A program made the position numbers and the translations under genes. The notes below the pieces were generated by a model that saw nothing but the letters and a program-made list of their open reading frames with translations, had not been told where the DNA came from and did no database searches. Positions 5,980-13,400 of a DNA stretch of 13,617 bases are shown here, one piece after another; position 1 is the first letter of the stretch; each line of letters starts with the position of its first letter. Location of the stretch: the NCBI GenBank assembly GCA_031404155.1, contig JANNGZ010000165.1, positions 1 to 13,617 on the forward strand. The letters are read 5' to 3'. This DNA is from JANNGZ01 sp031404155. Its GTDB lineage: Bacteria > Pseudomonadota > Gammaproteobacteria > Burkholderiales > Burkholderiaceae_C.

Positions 5980-6836
5980 CCGCCCTCCCCCGCCGGCGGC
6001 CCGACCCAGAAGCGCTGCACGCCGCACACCTCCACGCGCGACACCGCCACGCCGAATGCAGCGGACAGGCGCTCGGGCGCCATCACCGCGTCGCGCGGGC
6101 CGCTGATGGCAGCACCGCGGCCGTTGAGCAGCACCGCGTGCGTGGCCAGGCTCCAGGCCAGGTTGAGGTCGTGCAGGCTGGACACCACCGCGCCACCATC
6201 GTCCGCATGGGCACGCAGCACCTGGACCAGCAACTGCTGGTGTTGAAGATCGAGATGCGACGCCGGCTCGTCGAGCAGCAACCAGGGCGCTTCTTGCCAC
6301 AGCGCGGTGGCTATCGCCACCCGCTGCCGTTCGCCTCCGGAGAGCGTGCGCACATCGGCCGCGGCGAGGTGGGCAATGTCCAGGCGCCGCAGCAACTGCG
6401 CGAATGGTTCGCGGTCCGCATCGGCATCGGCATCCCGCGCCCACCAGGCTGCGGCAGGCCTCGCCAGGCGAACGGTTTCGTCGACCCGTGCGGCAAACGG
6501 ATCGAGCCAGAACTGCGGGCACCAGGCGCGCTGCCGGCTGAGTTCGCGCAGCGGCCACGCGGCCAGCGGCCGGCCGTTCAATTCGATGGTTCCCGCCGAT
6601 GGCGGCAGCAGCCCCGCCAGGGCCGCGAGCAGGCTGGACTTGCCGGCGCCGTTGGGGCCGAGCACCACCCAGCGCTGGCGGGTTTCGATCCGCGCATCTA
6701 GCGGCTCAAACAGCACGCGGCCACGCGGCAATCCGCCGGCCCGCAGCGACAAGCCTTGCAGGTGCAAGCCCGATGGGGTGCCATCGCGGGCCACGTCCTC
6801 CTCGCGATGCGAAGCGGCTGAAGCTTGCATCGTCAT
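5976..6836 (-). CDS. btuD: ATP-binding subunit of the cobalamin ABC importer
   Basis: The 286-residue ATPase powers B12 import through BtuC. Walker A is GPNGAGKS (60-67), the Q-loop is WCPQ (Q108), the ABC signature is LSGGERQR (165-172), Walker B is WLLLDEP (185-191) with the D-loop SHLD after it, and the switch His is H222 in SSLHDLNLAW. Together these give a complete, apparently active ATPase of the FepC/BtuD class. The ATG at 6836 overlaps the btuC stop (ATGA), which supports this start and translational coupling; another ATG lies two codons later. The N-terminal ~22 residues (QASAASHREEDVARDG) precede the usual start of the fold. The 3' end overlaps the btuF GTG. Iron-chelate ATPases are similar, so specificity comes from context. 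Confidence 0.92.
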   Translation of the reverse strand: MTMQASAASHREEDVARDGTPSGLHLQGLSLRAGGLPRGRVLFEPLDARIETRQRWVVLGPNGAGKSSLLAALAGLLPPSAGTIELNGRPLAAWPLRELSRQRAWCPQFWLDPFAARVDETVRLARPAAAWWARDADADADREPFAQLLRRLDIAHLAAADVRTLSGGERQRVAIATALWQEAPWLLLDEPASHLDLQHQQLLVQVLRAHADDGGAVVSSLHDLNLAWSLATHAVLLNGRGAAISGPRDAVMAPERLSAAFGVAVSRVEVCGVQRFWVGPPAGEGG

Positions 6837-7813
6837 CGCACCCGGCCCCGCAACAGCAGGGTCACGAACACCGGCACACCCACCGCCGCGGCGAGCACGC
6901 CCACCGGAATTTGTTGCGGGGCGAAGGCAGTGCGCGCCACCGCATCCACCAGCACCACCATCGCGCCGCCGGCCAGCGCACTCGCGGGCAGGAGCGCGGC
7001 CGCGGCGCGCACACCGAGCAAGCGCAGCGCATGCGGCACCACCAGGCCGACAAAGCCGATCGCGCCCGCGGTGGCTACCGCCGCACCGGTGGCCAGGGCC
7101 GCCGCGCCGAGCACCAGGCGGCGGCAACGCGCCACCGGCACGCCCAGCGTGGTGGCCCAGGCATCGCCGCGCGCAATCGCGTCGAGGTTCGTGGCCTGCG
7201 GCAGCGCGAGCAGCAAGGCGCCGAGCAGCGCCAGGCACACCGGCCACCAATGCAGCGCGCCGTTCAGGTCGCCGAGCAGCCAGAACACCAGGCCGCGCAG
7301 TTGCACCTGGGGCGCCAAGCTGAGCAGCAGCGCGATCAGCGCCGCGCTGCCCGAGCCGATCATCACGCCGAGCAGCAGCAGCGTCACCGAGCCTTCCCCC
7401 GCCGGCGAGAGCAGCCCCGGCCGCGCGAGCACACGCCAGGTGAGCGCCAGCAGCAACAGGGTGGCCAGCGCGGCGCCGAGCATCGCGCCGAGCATCGAAC
7501 CCAGCAGCGAGAGTGACGCCGGCAGCCATAACAAGGCGAGCATCGAGCCGACCGCCGCACCGCTGGAAACCCCCAGCACCGACGGGTCGGCCAGCGCGTT
7601 GCGGGTGAGCAGCTGCATCAGCGCCCCGGCGAGCGCGAGCGCCGCGCCGGTACCGAAGCCGGCGAGCACCCGCGGCAGGCGCACCCCGAAGAAGATGTCG
7701 CCCCCCACATAGCCCCAGCCCGAGGAGCCGGCGGCGAGGCCGAACAGCAGCGCGGCGCAAGACAGCGCGAGCGAGGCGGGCAGCCAGCGGTGCAGGGGTG
7801 AGAGGTCGGTCAT
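6833..7813 (-). CDS. btuC: Membrane permease of the cobalamin ABC importer (FecCD family)
   Basis: The 326-residue inner-membrane protein forms the B12 channel, expected as a dimer. It is hydrophobic throughout, with about ten membrane segments. Family landmarks are visible in order: FGVRLPRVLAGFGTGAALALAGALMQ near residues 43-68, RNALADPSVLGVSSGAAVGS, LRGLVFWLLGDLNGA, ATTLGVP (the cytoplasmic coupling region), and AGAIGFVGLVVPHALRLLG. The length matches BtuC of E. coli (326). No strong ribosome binding site precedes ATG 7813. The 48-bp gap after btuB contains a 10-bp palindrome ACTCGCGAGT (7820-7829). The gene is the second of the btuBCDF set and overlaps btuD by 4 bp. Confidence 0.93.
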   Translation of the reverse strand: MTDLSPLHRWLPASLALSCAALLFGLAAGSSGWGYVGGDIFFGVRLPRVLAGFGTGAALALAGALMQLLTRNALADPSVLGVSSGAAVGSMLALLWLPASLSLLGSMLGAMLGAALATLLLLALTWRVLARPGLLSPAGEGSVTLLLLGVMIGSGSAALIALLLSLAPQVQLRGLVFWLLGDLNGALHWWPVCLALLGALLLALPQATNLDAIARGDAWATTLGVPVARCRRLVLGAAALATGAAVATAGAIGFVGLVVPHALRLLGVRAAAALLPASALAGGAMVVLVDAVARTAFAPQQIPVGVLAAAVGVPVFVTLLLRGRVR

Positions 7814-7819
7814 GCGCTG

Positions 7820-7840
7820 ACTCGCGAGTGCGATGCGCGA
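7820..7840 (-). other. Palindrome in the btuB-btuC gap
   Basis: ACTCGCGAGT (7820-7829) is a perfect 10-bp palindrome, and its CTCGCGAG half can also pair with CGCGAG-type sequence at 7835-7841 (CGCGAG). It may shape the btuB-btuC message, for example stability or partial termination after the receptor gene. There is no T-run. Confidence 0.3.
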
Positions 7841-7861
7841 GATTCGTGCGCCTGCATCACC

Positions 7862-9748
7862 TCAAAGCCCACCGCCCCAACGCAAGCCGGCAAAGAAGCC
7901 GCGCGGCGCCTGCTGGTAGCCCGCGGCGGTTTGATACCGCGTGTCGGCGGCGTTTTCGATGCGCGCAAAGGCCACCAGCGATTTCGACAGCTCGCGCTGC
8001 GCGGTGAAGTCGAGCAGCGAGTACGCTGCCAGCGCCACGCCGCCGACCTCGCTGCGTGCACCCACATGGCGCAGGTCGGCACCGAGCTTCCACGCGGCCA
8101 GGTTTTGCACCAGCGACAGCGAGGCCAACGTCTTCGAGCGGCGCAGTCGTTGCGCGCCGGTGTTCGCATCCTTCGGGTTTTGCGAGGTGAAGGACGCGCG
8201 CCATTCCAGGCCACCGACCGGGTTGCCCGCGCTGTTGCTCACTCGTCCCTGCGCCGACACCTCGAGCCCGCGGTTGCGGGTGCGGGCCAGGTTGCCGAAC
8301 TGGTTGGTCGCGAAGTCGTACTCGAACTCGTCGCGCACCCGGCTGTCGAACAGCGTCGCGCGCAGCCGCTGCGCACCTTGCGCGAACTCGAGCCCGAGTT
8401 CGGCCGACCGGGCGTTCTCGGGCCTGAGCTGCGGGTTGCCGAAAAACGGCGCGTGCAGGTAGCCCAGCGGCGGCGCATTGAACGCGGTCGAGCCCGATGC
8501 GCGCAGCCCGAAACCGGCGCCGAGTTCATAGCCCCAGCCGAGGTAGCCGCTGGCCTTGCTGCCGGTACCGCCGATCTGGTCGTGGCGCAGGTTGGCTTGC
8601 AGGCGGTGCGAGCCGGCATGGCCGGTGAGGCCGGCGAACAAGGCGTTCGTCGAGCGCGATTTGTCGTACAGGCCGCCGAAGCCGTCGTCGGTGTCGATGT
8701 TCTGGCGCTGGTGCTCCAGGCCCGCGGTGGCGCGCCAGGTGCTGTCGAGCTGAACCGTGTTGAGCCAGTTCAGCACCTGCGTCGTGGTGGTGTATTGCGC
8801 GCTGAAGCCGAACGCGCCGCTTTCGACAAAACGACCGCGGTCCTGCAAGTGGCTGAGGGTGACGCGGCTGCGCCAGGTGGGCGCGAGCAGGTTGTCGGCC
8901 CAGAGCGCGAGCGAGCCGATGCGGGTGCGCGAACTCTGCGTGTCCGCGGGTGTCGCGAATCCGCTGTCGTAGTCCACCCGCGCGTCGCTGAGCAGCGCCT
9001 GTGCGCCGATGCTGTGCTGTGCGGCCAGCGTGTGCGAGGCCGCTGCGGTGAGCGAGACATTGCGATAGCCGTCGCGGTCGGGGTTGGCCGCGGGCGCTTG
9101 TGTGGTGTCGATCGCCGAGAAGCCCGCGGTGCGCAGGCCGGACATGCCGAGCGCGAATCGGGTGCCGCCGCTCCCGCTGGCAAGAGACGCCGCCACGCGT
9201 GCCGTACCGCGCGAACCGCCCTCCACCTTGGCGCTGGCGCTCGGCGCGCCACCACCGGCGCGGGTGAACACCTGCACCACACCGCCCACCGCGCCCGAGC
9301 CGTACACCGCCGAGACGTTGCCGCGCACGATCTCGATGCGCTCGATCTGGTCGAGCATCAGGTGTTCGAAACCAAGCGAGCCGCTCGCGTCCTGGCGGGT
9401 GAAGGGCACGCCGTCGACCAGCAGCAGCAGTTGCGCACTCGGCGCGCCGCGGATGAACAGCGAACCGGTCTGGCCCGGCCCGCCGTTGCTGGAGAGCTGG
9501 AGGCCGGCCTCGCGCGCGAGCAGCGACGCGAGGTCGGCGGTCTGGGCCCGCTCGATCTGCTCGCGCTCGATCACCGTGGCGTGGGCCACGGTTTGGGCCG
9601 CGGCCTGCTCGACGCGGGTGGCGGTGACCACCACCTGCTGGCCGGGCGGCAAGGCGTCTTGCGCCGACGCACCGACGGCGATCGACGAAAGTGCAGCGGC
9701 CATGGCGTGGCCGCGGAAGAAACGAACTCCGAAAGAATTTGTGGGCAT
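7862..9748 (-). CDS. btuB: TonB-dependent outer-membrane vitamin B12 receptor
   Basis: A 628-residue outer-membrane beta-barrel that should import cobalamin using TonB energy. Residues 1-30 look like a signal peptide (MAAALSSIAVGASAQ core). A TonB-box-like QVVVTATR at about 38-45 closely resembles the DTLVVTANR of E. coli BtuB. The plug follows: ATVIEREQIERAQTADLASLL, GLQLSSNGGPGQTGSLFIRG, LLLVDGVPF, and IERIEIVRGNVSAVYGSGAVGGVVQVFTR, the classic BtuB-like plug end. The barrel runs from ~170 to the end, with a final strand ...RGFFAGLRWGGGL; the last residue is Leu rather than the usual Phe or Trp. ATG 9748 is chosen; an in-frame TTG at 9766 and an ATG at 9703 are alternatives, and no good ribosome binding site is seen. 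The riboswitch upstream supports the substrate. Confidence 0.93.
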   Translation of the reverse strand: MPTNSFGVRFFRGHAMAAALSSIAVGASAQDALPPGQQVVVTATRVEQAAAQTVAHATVIEREQIERAQTADLASLLAREAGLQLSSNGGPGQTGSLFIRGAPSAQLLLLVDGVPFTRQDASGSLGFEHLMLDQIERIEIVRGNVSAVYGSGAVGGVVQVFTRAGGGAPSASAKVEGGSRGTARVAASLASGSGGTRFALGMSGLRTAGFSAIDTTQAPAANPDRDGYRNVSLTAAASHTLAAQHSIGAQALLSDARVDYDSGFATPADTQSSRTRIGSLALWADNLLAPTWRSRVTLSHLQDRGRFVESGAFGFSAQYTTTTQVLNWLNTVQLDSTWRATAGLEHQRQNIDTDDGFGGLYDKSRSTNALFAGLTGHAGSHRLQANLRHDQIGGTGSKASGYLGWGYELGAGFGLRASGSTAFNAPPLGYLHAPFFGNPQLRPENARSAELGLEFAQGAQRLRATLFDSRVRDEFEYDFATNQFGNLARTRNRGLEVSAQGRVSNSAGNPVGGLEWRASFTSQNPKDANTGAQRLRRSKTLASLSLVQNLAAWKLGADLRHVGARSEVGGVALAAYSLLDFTAQRELSKSLVAFARIENAADTRYQTAAGYQQAPRGFFAGLRWGGGL

Positions 9749-9821
9749 CGAATGAACAAGCGACAAGAGCGCACGCGCGAGCTTCCCCGCAAGCGCATGC
9801 CAATCCGGCGCGGGCCGCAGC

Positions 9822-9839
9822 CGATCACTTCAGCGATCG
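9822..9839 (-). promoter_or_regulatory. Small hairpin between riboswitch and btuB start (possible expression platform)
   Basis: On the minus strand CGATCGC-TGAA-GTGATCG forms a 7-bp stem with one G-U pair and a TGAA loop. It lies 20-40 bases after the B12 box and about 75 bases before btuB. There is no T-run, so it does not look like an intrinsic terminator; it may be part of a translational or Rho-dependent switch, which is inference. Confidence 0.35.
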
Positions 9840-9857
9840 ATTGCAAACACCACGCCC

Positions 9858-10130
9858 CCGCGTTGGCCGGTATCCGGGCTGGCGGAACAACCCGTGCAGC
9901 CTTCCCGGAGCTGGCCCCGGTTGACAAGATCAACTTCGGCGGCAGCGCCAGTGGCCGGTTTGCACGAGCGGGGACCACCGATTCCGGTCCCGTCCGCTTA
10001 CCGTTGCGGGGGCAGCGCAGGTTGGGTGGGTTCGCCGTTGTGGTCGTCAGGGCCGACGACGAACTTGGCGACACGCCCTCCTGCTTCCCGTTTACCCCGA
10101 GCCGCCAGAAGAAGCGGCCCAGGCACCAAC
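9858..10130 (-). promoter_or_regulatory. Cobalamin (AdoCbl) riboswitch upstream of btuB
   Basis: On the minus strand the conserved blocks of the cobalamin riboswitch appear in order: GGTGCC near 10127-10122, GGGTAAACGGGAAGC around 10099-10083, GCTGCCCCCGCAACGGTAAG at 10016-9997 (the family's most conserved core), GCCACTG at 9955-9949, GGGAAGG at 9906-9900, and the B12 box-like AGCCCGGATACCGGCC at 9880-9865. The box differs slightly from the usual AGYCAGGAGACCTGCC, but the overall order and spacing are standard. It would bind adenosylcobalamin and lower btuB expression when B12 is plentiful, with btuCDF probably following. A promoter is likely around 10138-10165; TAGCAT at 10143-10138 is a possible -10 site. 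Confidence 0.93.
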
Positions 10131-10185
10131 GCGGCAGATGCTATCACCGCGAATTCCTGCGCCGGGGCGCGACGCTGCCGCGACC

Positions 10186-10191
10186 TACAAT
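10186..10191 (+). promoter_or_regulatory. Candidate -10 box for the coiled-coil gene and zapA
   Basis: TACAAT lies 7 bases before the ATG at 10199, matching a sigma-70 -10 box (TATAAT) at five of six positions. If used, transcription would start at or next to the start codon, giving a leaderless message. No convincing -35 box is seen 16-18 bases upstream. Confidence 0.35.
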
Positions 10192-10198
10192 CTTGCGC

Positions 10199-10459
10199 AT
10201 GCCCTCGCCGAGCTCCCCCGCGCCCACCCTGCAGGACTTGGCCGAGCGGGTCGAGCGCCTGCTGCTGCGACACGCCGAACTCGAACGCACCAACAAGCTG
10301 CTGCGCGAGGAAGTCGAGCACCTGAACGGCGAGCGCGACAACCTGAAGGCGCGCCTGGGCACCGCACGCTCGCGCATCGACGCGCTGCTCGAACGCCTGC
10401 CCGCGGACGCCAGCCCGGCCGTCCCGGCCAGCCCGCCGCCGCCGTCGCGGTCGCGCTGA
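10199..10459 (+). CDS. Short coiled-coil protein, ZapB/TIGR02449-like, upstream of zapA
   Basis: The 86-residue product is a single charged coiled coil (about residues 10-70): LQDLAERVERLLLRHAELER, then LLREEVEHLNGERDNLKAR and ARSRIDALLERLP, with Leu/Val heptads. A Pro/Ser/Ala-rich tail follows. It resembles the small coiled-coil proteins encoded beside zapA in many proteobacteria (TIGR02449, and functionally ZapB), which help crosslink the Z-ring. The family assignment rests on position and coiled-coil pattern, not on a specific motif. The ATG at 10199 has no ribosome binding site but lies just after a possible -10 box. zapA begins 48 bp downstream, so an operon is likely. The frame is also open far upstream, antisense to btuB, but that part is a shadow. 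Confidence 0.75.
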   Translation: MPSPSSPAPTLQDLAERVERLLLRHAELERTNKLLREEVEHLNGERDNLKARLGTARSRIDALLERLPADASPAVPASPPPPSRSR

Positions 10460-10507
10460 AGCTCCAGGCATTCAGACCCCAGTTCGGACACCACATCGGC
10501 CCACGCC

Positions 10508-10867
10508 ATGAAGCAGATCGAAGTCACCATCATGGGCCAGAGTTATGTGCTCGGCTGCCCCGAAGGCGGCGAAACCTCGCTGCTCGAAGCGGTGGCTCAT
10601 GTCGACGCCGAAATGAGCGCGATCCGCGACGGCGGCCGGGTCAAGGCCCGCGAGCGCATCGCGGTGCTCGCGGCTCTGAACCTGGCGTATCGGCTGGCGG
10701 AGCAGCCGGCGGCGGCGGCGGCGTCCTCGACGTCTTCTGCGACGGTGGCGTCTGCCGCGGTCAACGGCGCCGCCGGGCCTGCGAGTGGCGACGAAAGTGC
10801 TGTTGACCTCGCCGCGCTGGTCGGCCGCATCGACCAGGCCTTGGGTGAAGGTGGGCACCTGCTCTGA
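10508..10867 (+). CDS. zapA: Cell division protein ZapA
   Basis: ZapA binds FtsZ and promotes bundling of Z-ring filaments at midcell. The 119-residue protein has the family's N-terminal fold: MKQIEVTIMGQSYVLGCPEGGE, then LLEAVAHVDAEMSAIRDGGRVKARERIAVLAALNLAYRL (about 25-64). The helical C-terminus (VDLAALVGRIDQALGEG) would form the dimer coiled coil. Between them, residues 66-95 are an Ala/Ser/Thr-rich low-complexity stretch with no counterpart in E. coli ZapA (109 residues), which interrupts the long helix. The start follows the coiled-coil gene by 48 bp without a clear ribosome binding site. In many proteobacteria the 6S RNA gene follows zapA; here the next gene starts 11 bp later. Confidence 0.88.
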   Translation: MKQIEVTIMGQSYVLGCPEGGETSLLEAVAHVDAEMSAIRDGGRVKARERIAVLAALNLAYRLAEQPAAAAASSTSSATVASAAVNGAAGPASGDESAVDLAALVGRIDQALGEGGHLL

Positions 10868-10878
10868 GGAGCCGCACC

Positions 10879-11373
10879 ATGACCGCAGCCTCCCCCCTCG
10901 ACGGCGGCTGCACCTGCCGCCAGGTGCGCTACCGGCTCGAAAGCGCGCCGCTCTTTGTGCACTGCTGCCACTGCCGCTGGTGCCAGCGCGAGTCGGGCTC
11001 GGCGTTTGCGCTCAACGCGATGATCGAGGCCGACCGGGTCACGCTGTTGCAGGGCGAGGTCGAGCCGTTGACGATCCCGACCAACAGCGGCGCGGGGCAG
11101 AAGGTCTCGCGCTGCCCGGGTTGCCGCATCGCGCTGTGGAGCAACTACGCGGGCGCGGGCGACGGGGTGCACTTCGTTCGTGTCGGCACGCTCGACGAGC
11201 CCGACCGCGCGCCGCCCGACATCCACATCTTCACCAGCTCCAAGCAAGCTTGGGTGGTGCTGCCCGCCGCCGCCGCCGCGGTACCCGAGTACTACGACCG
11301 CAAGCAGTTCTGGCCGGCCCAGAGCCTGGAGCGGCGCAAGGCGCTGCTGGCCCGGGACGGCAAGAAGGTGTAG
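10879..11373 (+). CDS. GFA-family zinc protein (CENP-V/GFA domain)
   Basis: A 164-residue member of the glutathione-dependent formaldehyde-activating (GFA/CENP-V) superfamily. Cys11 and Cys13 (GGCTCRQVRY), Cys29/30/32/35 (HCCHCRWCQRESGSAF) and Cys79/82 (SRCPGC) are the expected zinc ligands, and the following W.NYAG and FVRVGTLD stretches also fit the fold. The substrate of most members is unknown; a glutathione adduct or other thiol-linked aldehyde is possible, and formaldehyde activation itself is doubtful for the family at large. A strong GAGGAG (10866-10871) sits 7 bases before ATG 10879, overlapping the zapA stop, so translation may be coupled to zapA. The role next to zapA is probably unrelated to division. 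Confidence 0.87.
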   Translation: MTAASPLDGGCTCRQVRYRLESAPLFVHCCHCRWCQRESGSAFALNAMIEADRVTLLQGEVEPLTIPTNSGAGQKVSRCPGCRIALWSNYAGAGDGVHFVRVGTLDEPDRAPPDIHIFTSSKQAWVVLPAAAAAVPEYYDRKQFWPAQSLERRKALLARDGKKV

Positions 11374-11378
11374 TGGGC

Positions 11379-12089
11379 ATGGCGGCCACAAGGCCTGTGA
11401 AGACGAAGGCGGTACCGGTGAAGCCGAGGCGCGGTGGTTCAACGCGCTCTTCGCCCGGCCCGTCGTCCGGCCCTTCTTCCTCCGGCACGCCGACCACGGC
11501 ACGCGCCACCGGCAGCCTCGTGCTGCACCCGCTCACCCCCGCGCGCTGGGCCGACTTCGAAGCCATCTTCCAATCCCGCGGCTGCTCGATCGCCCGCGGC
11601 TGCTGGTGCATGTTCTACCGCTGGAGCGGGCGCGGTACGGCGCCGGCGCCGGGCCAGACGCTGGCGCAGCGCAGCCACGACGCGTTGAAGGCGCTGGTGG
11701 ACAGCGGCGTGTTCACCGGCCTGATCGCGTACCGCGACCAGCAGCCGATGGGTTGGCTCTCCTTCGGCCCGCGTGAGGGCTACGCCAAGCTGGCGCGCTC
11801 GCCAGTGATGAAGCCGGTGGACGAACAACCGGTGTGGTCCATCGTCTGCTTCGTGGTGCCCGCCGAACACCGCGGCCAGGGCGTGGCGCGGGCCCTGCTG
11901 GCCGGCGCGGTGGCGTATTGCAAGGCGCAGGGCGTGGCGCTGCTCGAAGCCTATCCGGTCGACAAGGCCGAGCGCTCGAACGACGAGTTCCTCTGGTTCG
12001 GCGCGAAGACGATGTTCGACCAGGCCGGTTTCGAGGAAGTGGCGCGGCGCAAGCCGGCGCGGCCGGTGGTGCGCCTGCGGCCGGCGTAA
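11379..12089 (+). CDS. GNAT-family N-acetyltransferase with Ser/Pro-rich N-terminal extension
   Basis: The 236-residue protein has a C-terminal GNAT fold that should transfer an acetyl group from acetyl-CoA to an unknown amine. The acetyl-CoA loop is visible as VVPAEHRGQGVARALL, preceded by the beta-4 strand VWSIVCFV and followed by AVAYCKAQGVALLEAYPVD. The C-terminal part FGAKTMFDQAGFEEVARR is typical of GNATs annotated near YncA-like or unclassified members. Before the domain, residues ~1-43 are a basic, then Ser/Pro/Thr/Gly-rich linker. A Cys cluster near the domain start (GCSIARGCWCMFYRW) is characteristic of one GNAT subgroup. ATG 11379 follows the GFA stop by 5 bp; a GTG at 11373 overlapping that stop is also in frame and better placed relative to AAGAAGG. 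Confidence 0.85.
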   Translation: MAATRPVKTKAVPVKPRRGGSTRSSPGPSSGPSSSGTPTTARATGSLVLHPLTPARWADFEAIFQSRGCSIARGCWCMFYRWSGRGTAPAPGQTLAQRSHDALKALVDSGVFTGLIAYRDQQPMGWLSFGPREGYAKLARSPVMKPVDEQPVWSIVCFVVPAEHRGQGVARALLAGAVAYCKAQGVALLEAYPVDKAERSNDEFLWFGAKTMFDQAGFEEVARRKPARPVVRLRPA

Positions 12090-12139
12090 GCGCGGGCTGG
12101 GCCGCGAGCCCGCGCGAGAAGTGGGCGGCGCCGCTCGTC

Positions 12140-12197
12140 CGTTCGCCCTGAGCTTGGCGAAGTGCCAGCAAGGACTTCGACAGGCTCAGCCCGAACG
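12140..12197. terminator. Inverted pair of CTGAGC-type repeats, likely two-way terminator
   Basis: The arms at 12140-12162 and 12175-12197 pair at 19 of 23 positions (one mismatch is a G-U pair on one strand) around a 12-base loop. Each arm is a CTGAGC-TGTCGAAG family repeat, like those at 2670-2732. It lies between the convergent GNAT and dctP genes, 50 and 31 bp from their stops, so it probably ends transcription from both sides. Confidence 0.6.
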
Positions 12198-12227
12198 CAG
12201 TCTTGTGCGATCGGTCGCGAACCCGTA

Positions 12228-13268
12228 TCAGCCCTTGCCGTGTTTGGCGATCAGCGCCTTGGCCGTGTCCAGCAAGGCCTTGCCCTTGAAGCCACGCTTG
12301 TCCATGTCGGCCACCCATTCGTCGTCGACCTGGGCCGACAGCTTGATGAAGTTCTCACGCTCCGATGCCGGGAACGTGTACAGCGTGTTGCCGCGGTCCA
12401 CCGCCGGTTTGCGCCCCACCGGGTCGTTGCCCTGCTGCGTCTTGCCCAGCCAGGCCGAGGTGGCCAAGCCCGAGTTGGCATCGATCACCTTCTTCAGGTC
12501 GGGCGCGAGCAACTCGTACTTCGGCTTGTTCATCGCCATCACGAAGGTGGTGGTGTAGAGCGCCGGGCCGTTGGCATCGAACTCGCTGTGGAACTTGGTC
12601 AGCTCATGCACCTTCACCGAGGGCACCACCTCCCACGGGATCACGCAAGCGTCGATCGTGCCCTTGCTCAAGGCGTCGGGGATCTGCGGCAGCGGCATGC
12701 CCACCGGCGTGGCGCCGAGCGAGCCGAGCAGCTTGGTGATCTGCCGCGTCGGGCCGCGAACCTTCATGCCCTTCAGGTCCGCGGCAGTCTTGATCTGCTT
12801 GCTCACCGAATGGAACATGCCCGGCCCGTGCACATGCAGCGCCAGCACCTGCGTCTCCTTGAACTCGTCGGGGCATTGGGTCTGGAAGTACTCCCAATAG
12901 GCCTTGGATGTGGCCTCGGCGTTGTTCATCACGAAGGGCAGCTCAAACACCTCGATGCGCGGGAAGCGCCCGGCGGTGTTGGCCGGCAGCGTCCACACCA
13001 CGTCCACCACGCCGTCGCGCGCCTGGTCGTACAGCTGCACCGGCGTGCCGCCGAGCTGCATCGCGGGGTAGGCCTCGAACTTGATGCGCCCGCCCGACTC
13101 CTTCTCCACCTTCTCCATCCACGGCTTGTGCATCGACAGCCAGACGTTCGACGAGGGCGACATGAAGGTGTGGAACTTGAGCGTGACGCTCTGCTGCGCC
13201 AGGCCCGAGAGAGCCGGTGCGCCGAGCGCGGAGGCGGCAGCGCCTTGAAGCAGGGTGCGGCGTTTCAT
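12228..13268 (-). CDS. dctP: TRAP transporter periplasmic solute receptor (DctP family)
   Basis: The 346-residue protein should capture an organic acid anion in the periplasm for a TRAP (DctPQM) importer. A signal peptide (MKRRTLLQGAAASALGAPAL, cleavage near GLA-QQ at 24) begins with KRRTLL, which resembles a Tat motif. The DctP fold follows: VTLKFHTFMSPSSNVW, WMEKVEKESGGRIKFEAYP, QARDGVVDVVWTLPANTAGRFP, and KVRGPTRQITKLLGSLGATPVGM, where Arg171 is the conserved carboxylate-binding arginine. The end is DKRGFKGKALLDTAKALI. AGGAG lies 7 bases before ATG 13268. The ligand cannot be told from sequence alone. The matching dctM permease is present only as a 3' end 132 bp upstream, and no dctQ is in view, so the receptor may have lost its own permease or the rest may lie beyond the window. 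Confidence 0.92.
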   Translation of the reverse strand: MKRRTLLQGAAASALGAPALSGLAQQSVTLKFHTFMSPSSNVWLSMHKPWMEKVEKESGGRIKFEAYPAMQLGGTPVQLYDQARDGVVDVVWTLPANTAGRFPRIEVFELPFVMNNAEATSKAYWEYFQTQCPDEFKETQVLALHVHGPGMFHSVSKQIKTAADLKGMKVRGPTRQITKLLGSLGATPVGMPLPQIPDALSKGTIDACVIPWEVVPSVKVHELTKFHSEFDANGPALYTTTFVMAMNKPKYELLAPDLKKVIDANSGLATSAWLGKTQQGNDPVGRKPAVDRGNTLYTFPASERENFIKLSAQVDDEWVADMDKRGFKGKALLDTAKALIAKHGKG

Positions 13269-13400
13269 GAGGGAGCTCCTTGGGTTGGGCGGATGAGCAA
13301 CGGTTGAAAATTAACGGCTGGGCGCAGTGAGCGTGGTCGCGGTTTACCCTGAATCGTGGCTGACTCTGGCGGCGTTCCGGGGCCGGCGCAATACACCGCC

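Noticed and set aside
7931..10198. Long plus-strand open frame antisense to btuB, continuous with the coiled-coil gene
   Set aside because: The part opposite btuB and the riboswitch has no domain character and is explained by codon bias; only the portion from ATG 10199 looks like protein.
10868..10878. 6S RNA gene after zapA
   Set aside because: In many proteobacteria it follows zapA, but here only 11 bp separate zapA from the next gene.
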